NCBI GenBank assembly: GCA_002352445.1
Contig: DEIL01000038.1
Location: forward strand, 1 to 20,689
Reading direction: 5' to 3'
Length of the DNA: 20,689 nucleotides
Source: Desulfobulbaceae bacterium UBA2775
GTDB lineage: Bacteria > Desulfobacterota > Desulfobulbia > Desulfobulbales > Desulfocapsaceae
Shown: piece by piece, positions 15,153 through 20,689 of the stretch
Layout: every line of letters starts with the position of its first letter
Position numbering within the stretch: the first letter of the stretch is position 1
Notes under the pieces: model-generated
What the model was told of the DNA's origin: nothing
The model's input: the letters and a program-made list of their open reading frames with translations, nothing else
Database searches by the model: none
Position numbers and translations under genes: made by a program

Positions 15153-15668
15153 CTATAGAGCTGTTATGCCTAACCTTGAAAAGCAGCATGGTCCTGCTTC
15201 AGAAATATTTTTTCTCTCCCAATGATTTATTTCTTTCAGGGAAGCCGCCAGGGCGATAGATAGGACTTCAGGGAATTGTTTAAGGATTTTTGAGAACTGT
15301 CTCCTGCTAAGTGTCAGTACAGACGTTTCTGTTTCACTCGTCAGGTTAAAAAGTGCAGGCATACTACCGAGGAGAGACAGTGATCCAAGGAAATCTCCAT
15401 CCCTGAACTGTTGAATTGTTACGGGATCGTTGTCTTCTCCCTTTGCGGTAAGTGCCAGTCTGCCATAGAGAATCAGGTAGGCCCTGTGAGGGTCATCACC
15501 TTCTTCATAGAGAAGATCTCCCGGCAGAAAATCTCCCCTGGTAGTGAGAAGAGCAAGAATTTTAAGTGCCTGAACCGGAAAAGGAGAAAAAAAAGGCAAC
15601 CCCTTTAGTAATTTCAGGTTCTTCTGCATCTGAGGAACCTGGTCATTTTCTTCCGTAAATGAGCTCAT
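15153..15668 (-). CDS. Cyclic-nucleotide-binding-fold protein with an altered binding cassette
   Basis: The 171-residue protein carries one cNMP-binding beta-barrel domain (about 22-135) and no DNA-binding domain. The domain opens with LKGLPFFSPFPVQAL, then the barrel segment GDLLYEEGDDPHRAYLILYGRL. The phosphate-binding cassette, normally GxxFGExAL followed by an Arg, reads GDFLGSLSLL (91-100) with no clear Arg after it. Tight cAMP binding is therefore doubtful. The start is ATG 15668, supported by AAGGGA six bases upstream. A TTG at 15689 is possible but less likely. The gene overlaps the 3' end of the ABC gene by 26 bases, a sign of co-translation. It is probably a regulatory subunit of the cluster; that is inference. 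Confidence 0.85.
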   Translation of the reverse strand: MSSFTEENDQVPQMQKNLKLLKGLPFFSPFPVQALKILALLTTRGDFLPGDLLYEEGDDPHRAYLILYGRLALTAKGEDNDPVTIQQFRDGDFLGSLSLLGSMPALFNLTSETETSVLTLSRRQFSKILKQFPEVLSIALAASLKEINHWERKNISEAGPCCFSRLGITAL

Positions 15669-18204
15669 AGAGTATCCCTTTCTTGTCAATAAGATCAGAG
15701 TAAGTGCCCCATTCTACTATTTTTCCCGCCTTCATTACAGCAATTTTATCGAAAGTACTAATAGTATCAAGCCGGTGGATAACAGCAATGACTGTCCGCT
15801 TCTTTTTCCATCTCGTTTCTATGAGCCGTTGAATCCTGGTCTGTGACTTGTTATCAAGGGCTGATGTGGCTTCATCCATTATGATAACGCCAGGTTGTTT
15901 TATCAGTACTCTGGCAATGGCCAGTTTCTGTCGCTGTCCCCCTGATAATCTGTCTCCGGTGCTGCCAACTTGAAAATGCATACCAATTGAGGCAATCTGT
16001 TCCATACAGTCTTCTTCAATAAGGAGATGAATGATTGCCTGGTTTATCTTCTCCTGGGCATGGGCCAGGTCAGATTTAATTTTGCCGAAGAAGATATTGT
16101 TGAGGATGGATTGGCTATGGGTGTAATTTTTTTCATCATAAAAAAGGAACAGGCCTGGAGCCACCTTGTCACACCACTGTGGGAATTTGTCCCGGGCAGA
16201 GAGAATGATCCCTTTGAAGTCCTCTCTTAATGGTGTCATGGTATGGATAGCAGGTGTGAAATTAAGGGCCAGACTGAGGAGAAAGACCTGTTCTTTTGGG
16301 GGGAGTGAGGATGGTGGCTTCTTTTTTAGATGGTTCAGGATACGCTGACACTCCTCCAGCTTATCTGCCGGTACAGGACTGTTTTCAAAAAAGATATCTA
16401 ATGTATCAACACCGCCAAGAATGTCGACAGCTTGTTCGGCGAGTTCTACCCCCAGGTTAAAGAGCGGTTGGAGGAGATCTGCCATCTGCAGGAAGTTTTT
16501 GAATTGAACGTTTTCAGGCAGGAGATGATGACCAAAATTTTTATTCGTTGCCGTTCCAAAAACTATATTTCCTGAAACGCTTGAGTTTAAATGGTAGGAA
16601 TGCTGGTCAAAGAATTCGACATAGTTGCGCATCCTGTCACCAAAATTTTCTCTGAATGACATTCGTATACGGATAATTGTATCGATCATTTTCTGGTCAT
16701 CAGGATTCACAAAACTGTCGAGACCAAAGCGCAGGACATCGACAAAGAGACCCGCCTGCTGGAGAACCAGGATCATTCTGTCAAGATCAGGCTTCTCTTT
16801 GTTTTCAGTACTCTGCTGGTTGTCGGAGGATGCCGGCAGCATTGCATGATGGGCATAAAGGAGATTCTCTTCTATTGAACCGGTAAAAATGAACGGGTTT
16901 TGAGAAATGTAGCCGACGTTCTCGATAACTTCCGCCTTGCTGAGAGAGGAGACTTCACGGCCGCCAATGGTGATGGATCCCCCTGTATACTGATACATTT
17001 TTCCGATACACTGGATAAGGGTGCTTTTGCCGCTGCCGGAAAATCCAACTATAGCAAGATGTTCACCCCCGGAGAGAGAGAGACTGACCCCTTTCAGCAA
17101 CGAATGACCATCCGATGTTTGAAAAACAAGGTCATTGACCTCAATCTCATTACTTAATTTTTGGGGAGTAGTCAGTGGAATTTCGAACGGGAACTCGGGC
17201 GGTGTATCGAAATACTCCATGGTGCGAGTGTAGCGGACCGAGGCATCCTGATATGTTTGATAAAATGTAATTAATTCTTTCCAGGGGTCATAGAGTTTTT
17301 CCTGGGCTGAAAGGAACGCCACCATGGAGCCCAGTGCGAGTTCTCCATGCATTACCAGGTATCCGCCATAAATGAAGACAATAAAAGGGCCAAGGCTGAC
17401 AAAATAATTATTGGTAGTTTTTATACCGAAACGGAAAAGGGACCAGCGTATGCGCGTTTCTTTCAGCTTCTCCACAAGGGTATCGAATTTGCTATCCTCC
17501 TGTTGATATGCCCCGTGTACCTGTACCTCCTGGATGCCGGAGATCGATTCGGCTATCTGGCTTGAGGTTTCCCTCGAGAGATCTACACGTCTTTTATTTG
17601 CTGTGTTTGCCCCTTTTTGCAATAGCGGGACAACAAAGATTGCAATGGGGTAGATAAGCAGGGTCGTCATTGCGAGTCTGGGGTGAAGTGTAATCAGGTA
17701 TCCTGCAAAGGCGATAAGGGTGAGAACATTGGTCACAGGTACTGCGAATGCCTGACCTGCAAATGTTCCCGCCGCACTCAATTCCGTCATAAGAGAGGAG
17801 ACAACCATACCGGGTTGTGTGTTGCGAAAAAATCCCAGCGGCATGTTGAGGATGTGATGATAGAGACCCTTACGCATGGCCAGCATTGAACGCTCACCGA
17901 TGAGTGCCTGGAGGTAGTTGATTATCAGTTTAAGCAAGCTGGTAGTGGTAACCGCAAGAAGGTAAATTCCACAATAGAGGATCAGGCTATGCACATCACG
18001 AAGTGCAATGGCCTCGTTGACTATTCTCTTCTGCATTTCCAGAGGGAGAACACGGCTGAAGACAATAAAGATTATGACAAACAGGAGAATAATCTGTAAC
18101 TTTAGGTTACCGTGGAATGCCCAGTAGAAAAGTGATCTTTTGGTAACCAGGGGAGTTGTTTTGTCCTCCTCTATTTCCCCTTTCCGGTTGTGTCTAGGTG
18201 CCAA
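15643..18204 (-). CDS. ABC exporter (membrane and ATPase fused) with a large repeat-bearing insertion in the ATPase domain
   Basis: The 853-residue half-transporter has an exporter-type membrane domain (about 28-325, five or six helices) and an ATPase domain (about 353-853). Walker A is GFSGSGKST (387-395), the Q-loop Gln is Q435, the signature LSGGQ is at 753-757, Walker B VIIMDEAT at 773-780, the D-loop SALD at 781-784 and the H-loop His at 810. In normal exporters Q-loop and signature are about 60 residues apart; here they are over 300. The extra part holds two more copies of the post-Q-loop motif (around 534-550 and 690-707). The start is TTG, backed by GAGG eight bases upstream. The substrate is unknown. 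All catalytic residues are present, so it is probably active. It heads a cluster with regulatory genes. Confidence 0.93.
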   Translation of the reverse strand: MAPRHNRKGEIEEDKTTPLVTKRSLFYWAFHGNLKLQIILLFVIIFIVFSRVLPLEMQKRIVNEAIALRDVHSLILYCGIYLLAVTTTSLLKLIINYLQALIGERSMLAMRKGLYHHILNMPLGFFRNTQPGMVVSSLMTELSAAGTFAGQAFAVPVTNVLTLIAFAGYLITLHPRLAMTTLLIYPIAIFVVPLLQKGANTANKRRVDLSRETSSQIAESISGIQEVQVHGAYQQEDSKFDTLVEKLKETRIRWSLFRFGIKTTNNYFVSLGPFIVFIYGGYLVMHGELALGSMVAFLSAQEKLYDPWKELITFYQTYQDASVRYTRTMEYFDTPPEFPFEIPLTTPQKLSNEIEVNDLVFQTSDGHSLLKGVSLSLSGGEHLAIVGFSGSGKSTLIQCIGKMYQYTGGSITIGGREVSSLSKAEVIENVGYISQNPFIFTGSIEENLLYAHHAMLPASSDNQQSTENKEKPDLDRMILVLQQAGLFVDVLRFGLDSFVNPDDQKMIDTIIRIRMSFRENFGDRMRNYVEFFDQHSYHLNSSVSGNIVFGTATNKNFGHHLLPENVQFKNFLQMADLLQPLFNLGVELAEQAVDILGGVDTLDIFFENSPVPADKLEECQRILNHLKKKPPSSLPPKEQVFLLSLALNFTPAIHTMTPLREDFKGIILSARDKFPQWCDKVAPGLFLFYDEKNYTHSQSILNNIFFGKIKSDLAHAQEKINQAIIHLLIEEDCMEQIASIGMHFQVGSTGDRLSGGQRQKLAIARVLIKQPGVIIMDEATSALDNKSQTRIQRLIETRWKKKRTVIAVIHRLDTISTFDKIAVMKAGKIVEWGTYSDLIDKKGILYELIYGRK
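15675..15680 (-). promoter_or_regulatory. Ribosome-binding site that fixes the start of the cNMP-fold gene
   Basis: AAGGGA on the - strand lies six bases before ATG 15668, inside the end of the ABC gene. It favours this ATG over the TTG at 15689. Confidence 0.6.
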
Positions 18205-18212
18205 AGTAGTTA

Positions 18213-18216
18213 CCTC
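18213..18216 (-). promoter_or_regulatory. Ribosome-binding site for the ABC exporter TTG start
   Basis: GAGG on the - strand lies eight bases before the TTG at 18204. This supports the unusual start codon. Confidence 0.55.
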
Positions 18217-18411
18217 ATTTTCACAACAGCGATGCGGTGCTATCGTTGGGCAGGAAATTTTATTTTAAGACAGTTCGGTAGATATCACATATTCTCAACC
18301 TTAAACAATTATGAGGGAATGTCTATAAATTCTCTTTCCTGACTGACACCCATGAAATGTCTTTGCAACGATGGCATCGCATTTCTGGTACACATGCCTT
18401 TAATAAAACTG

Positions 18412-19242
18412 TCACGATTTTATATTGGGATCGAAATATTTGAATTTCTGCTCATTAAGAATATTCTCAACAGAACGCATATTGCCTTTCATATAGAAAA
18501 CGTTTGGTTTTGTATCATCAGCAGGGCGTATTACCCAAACCTGCTCTTCAAGCTGGTGTATCAGTTTATAAACAATATTCTCAGGGTCTGTGAGGTTGCC
18601 AAAGGTTCTTGATCCAGTGGGGCAGGCTGCAGAACAACCAGTCTGTTTTTCTCCTTTAGATAATCTCTTTTCCCAGCAGAAGTCACATTTATCAACGGCA
18701 CGTCTCTCAACGCTGAAGTATCTTGCGTCATACGGGCAGGCAAGCATGCAGGTTTTACAGCCAATGCATTTTTTGCTTTCCATGCGGACAATACCTGTAA
18801 CAGGATCTTTGTAGGTTGCTCTGGTTGGACATGCTCTTACACAGGGCGCGTTATTGCACTGGTTGCAGAGTACCGGAATAAATTCCACCTGTTTATCCAG
18901 TTTACCTGTGTATTTCTTGGTCAGGATACGGGTTCTGTAGCTATCTTCCGGGACATGATTGGTACTGTTACAGGCATCGACACATTTTTCACAGTCGATG
19001 CAGAGAGACTGGCGAATAACCATACTATAATGTGGATTGTATGGATATTTTTTAACAAATCCTACTCCACTTCCCGAGGCGTGCGCTGTGCCGATTGCCG
19101 AGGTTAACGAGAGTATTTTACCTCCGGCGTATACACCAGCAACAGTAAGACCAAGTTTCAGGAATTTTCTTCTTTCCCGGGTGGTAACTGATCCAGTACC
19201 CTCATTTTTTAGTTTATCTAAGTTTATTTTAGGAAATTTCAT
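18412..19242 (-). CDS. Twin-arginine four-cluster ferredoxin subunit (DmsB/NrfC/DsrO-like)
   Basis: The 276-residue electron-transfer subunit starts with a Tat-type signal (TRERRKFLKLGLTVAG, residues 21-36), so it acts outside the cytoplasmic membrane. Sixteen cysteines form four [4Fe-4S] sites: C81/84/87/91, C126/129/134/138, C159/162/165/169 and C186/189/203/207. This is the layout of DmsB, NrfC, PsrB and DsrO. It follows the NrfD-like gene by 38 bases, and together they form the usual pair that exchanges electrons between a membrane quinone pool and a catalytic or cytochrome subunit. AAAGG lies about 10 bases before the ATG. No catalytic partner follows; it may lie beyond the right edge. 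Which complex it belongs to cannot be fixed here. Confidence 0.92.
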   Translation of the reverse strand: MKFPKINLDKLKNEGTGSVTTRERRKFLKLGLTVAGVYAGGKILSLTSAIGTAHASGSGVGFVKKYPYNPHYSMVIRQSLCIDCEKCVDACNSTNHVPEDSYRTRILTKKYTGKLDKQVEFIPVLCNQCNNAPCVRACPTRATYKDPVTGIVRMESKKCIGCKTCMLACPYDARYFSVERRAVDKCDFCWEKRLSKGEKQTGCSAACPTGSRTFGNLTDPENIVYKLIHQLEEQVWVIRPADDTKPNVFYMKGNMRSVENILNEQKFKYFDPNIKS

Positions 19243-19257
19243 AATATAATAACCTTT

Positions 19258-19274
19258 TGATGGTTTCGTAAAAA
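19258..19274 (-). repeat. Degenerate 17-base intergenic repeat, copy 3
   Basis: On the - strand TTTTTACGAAACCATCA lies in the 38-base gap between the NrfD-like gene and the ferredoxin gene. It matches copy 2 at 14 of 17 positions. Confidence 0.4.
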
Positions 19275-19280
19275 CCTGAG

Positions 19281-20588
19281 TTACCAGATCCTGTGATGAC
19301 GTTTCATGGCGTCTTCTTCTGTTTCACCTTCTTCCATAAAGTGGATAGCACCACAACCAGGGCAAATATAGCCACCTACCGGAACAATCTCGTGCTCCTC
19401 AAGCTGATGACCATTGAGCATTTTTTCGCCGGCAAAGTAGGCTAAACCAATAAAGCCGATACCGAAGAGCGAAGCCATGATTTCGTGAAAGGTTGGGGTG
19501 TAGGTGAGCAGGTTTGCTTCTTCAACAACACCGAGTGAGTGGTAGACTGATTCCATCTGGCCGGGGATAACAATATCGTAACGCATAAAGAAGATACCGA
19601 TCATCATGAGACCTGATGCCCACAGGATTAAATTGAAGTTATTTCCTCTTGAACGGATCAGAAGATACAGGGGCAGGAACATGCCGAGGAAAACTTCAAA
19701 CACCCAGAAATTTATGGCATAACTACCGGTTAAAAGGGACATGAGAACCAACTGTTTGCCTTCTGATACCATCCCTGTGAGAATTTTCCAGATAGTGAAG
19801 AAGATTATGACGGAAATGAGGAAAATTGTAATCTGAGTTACAGCTTTGACAGCTCGCTCCATGCGCTGATTCATGATCTCAGGGTTAATTTTCCAACCGA
19901 GGGTAGTAAACAACAGAATGGCACAACCACCCGACATTGCAGCAGAGAAAATAAAGTAAATCGGCAGGTAGGGACCATACCAGAAAGGGCGACCGTGAAG
20001 CATTCCAAATACTGCTCCCAGATTACTATGAGCGGCTATACCAACGACTAATCCAAAGAATCCCATCAACCTTGACAGGGTGTGATTTTGGTCGAGCAGA
20101 AAATAATACTCGATGACCATGAAGACCAGATACGCACCATAGAGAGTCCCCATCCACCACATATTTGATGCAAAGTTCGGCGAGAAGACATTCCAGATTG
20201 CCATCCTGAAGGGGTTTTCAATGTCAAAGAAGATGATGCAGAACCCGCCAAACATAAAAATGATCGACATGAAGACGGCACGTTTGGCAATGGGCATAAA
20301 TGCTTCCCCGCCAAAAACATGGCCGATGGAAGATACAATACAGAGGCCTGTTGAGGTCACGACACAGAAAATGTATGCAGATATGAGTAATCCCCAGGAA
20401 ATTTGTCTGGTCACTCCATAGACGTGATGATATCCCACGAATAATGCATGGAGACCGACCGCCGCCCCTGCAAGAGTAAGGAGGACAAAAAATCCCATTA
20501 TCATTTTGTATCCGGGGCTTGCATCTTTCAAGGCTTCCACGCCGTGAAAACCCCACTTCTTTGAAATATTAACCATTCTGCCTGTCAT
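19281..20588 (-). CDS. NrfD/PsrC-family membrane subunit with a C-terminal CPGCG tail
   Basis: The 435-residue integral membrane protein belongs to the NrfD/PsrC family, which oxidises or reduces quinones and passes electrons to a ferredoxin subunit. About ten membrane helices are seen between residues 26 and 388. Features such as FDIENPFRM (121-129), WWMGTLYGAYLV and PYLPIYFIFSAAMSGGCA fit the family. After the last helix a tail of about 45 residues carries CPGCGAIH (409-416) and several histidines near the end, which might bind a metal and is not a standard part of NrfD. GAGAGG lies just before the ATG. The ferredoxin gene follows on the same strand. DsrP, QrcD, PsrC and related subunits are all possible relatives. 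Confidence 0.9.
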   Translation of the reverse strand: MTGRMVNISKKWGFHGVEALKDASPGYKMIMGFFVLLTLAGAAVGLHALFVGYHHVYGVTRQISWGLLISAYIFCVVTSTGLCIVSSIGHVFGGEAFMPIAKRAVFMSIIFMFGGFCIIFFDIENPFRMAIWNVFSPNFASNMWWMGTLYGAYLVFMVIEYYFLLDQNHTLSRLMGFFGLVVGIAAHSNLGAVFGMLHGRPFWYGPYLPIYFIFSAAMSGGCAILLFTTLGWKINPEIMNQRMERAVKAVTQITIFLISVIIFFTIWKILTGMVSEGKQLVLMSLLTGSYAINFWVFEVFLGMFLPLYLLIRSRGNNFNLILWASGLMMIGIFFMRYDIVIPGQMESVYHSLGVVEEANLLTYTPTFHEIMASLFGIGFIGLAYFAGEKMLNGHQLEEHEIVPVGGYICPGCGAIHFMEEGETEEDAMKRHHRIW

Positions 20589-20670
20589 CTTTTCCTCTCT
20601 TGAATTTATATGTCACAATACAGCAGCAATATAACAGATACAGCTGTTTAATAATCTATAGACTACTAAC

Positions 20671-20682
20671 CCGACTAGTCGG
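20671..20682. repeat. 12-base perfect palindrome upstream of the NrfD-like gene
   Basis: CCGACTAGTCGG is its own reverse complement and lies about 83 bases before the NrfD start. It may be an operator for this cluster or belong to whatever lies beyond the right edge. Confidence 0.35.
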
Positions 20683-20689
20683 AAAACTT

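Overview
The window looks like ordinary chromosome of a sulfur-metabolising Desulfobacterota bacterium, probably near Desulfobulbales. This rests on gene content and protein style: an ispG-proS-rel cluster, a twin-arginine four-cluster ferredoxin beside an NrfD subunit, a TauE/SafE exporter and paired GlgC proteins. It is an inference, not a database match. No phage, insertion sequence, CRISPR array or plasmid gene was seen.

Left part, + strand (1-5675): the 3' end of ispG (isoprenoid synthesis), proS, a RelA/SpoT-type protein and a zinc-ribbon Smr-domain protein lie 9, 22 and 11 bases apart and look like one operon. A secreted FKBP-type peptidyl-prolyl isomerase follows and ends at a good intrinsic terminator. 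Next, on the - strand (5711-7337), are lptG (lipopolysaccharide export) and, upstream of it, the fluoride channel gene crcB. A 469-base divergent gap separates crcB from a + strand DHH-family phosphoesterase.

Middle (9090-14265, + strand except the tRNA): two overlapping ADP-glucose pyrophosphorylase-like genes. The first has lost catalytic motifs and the second keeps them, so a regulatory/catalytic pair is likely. A tRNA-Arg(CCT) on the - strand sits tail to tail with the second. After a 444-base gap without a convincing gene come a TauE/SafE permease, a small lipoprotein and a D-amino-acid-transaminase-like enzyme.

Right part, all - strand (20588 to 14359): an NrfD-type membrane subunit and a twin-arginine ferredoxin form a quinone-linked electron-transfer module whose partners may lie beyond the right edge. 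Then comes a tightly packed four-gene cluster: an unusual ABC exporter, a cyclic-nucleotide-binding-fold protein, an RsbW-like ATPase and a STAS anti-anti-sigma-like protein. In the ABC protein the segment after the Q-loop seems to occur three times before the LSGGQ signature, inside an insertion of about 250-300 residues. This exporter with its partner-switching proteins is the best candidate for an undescribed system in the window.

Smaller points: the Rel protein has a broken HD hydrolase site but a bifunctional-type RxKD synthetase loop; three gaps carry copies of a degenerate 17-base repeat; and there are two perfect palindromes of 16 and 12 bases.
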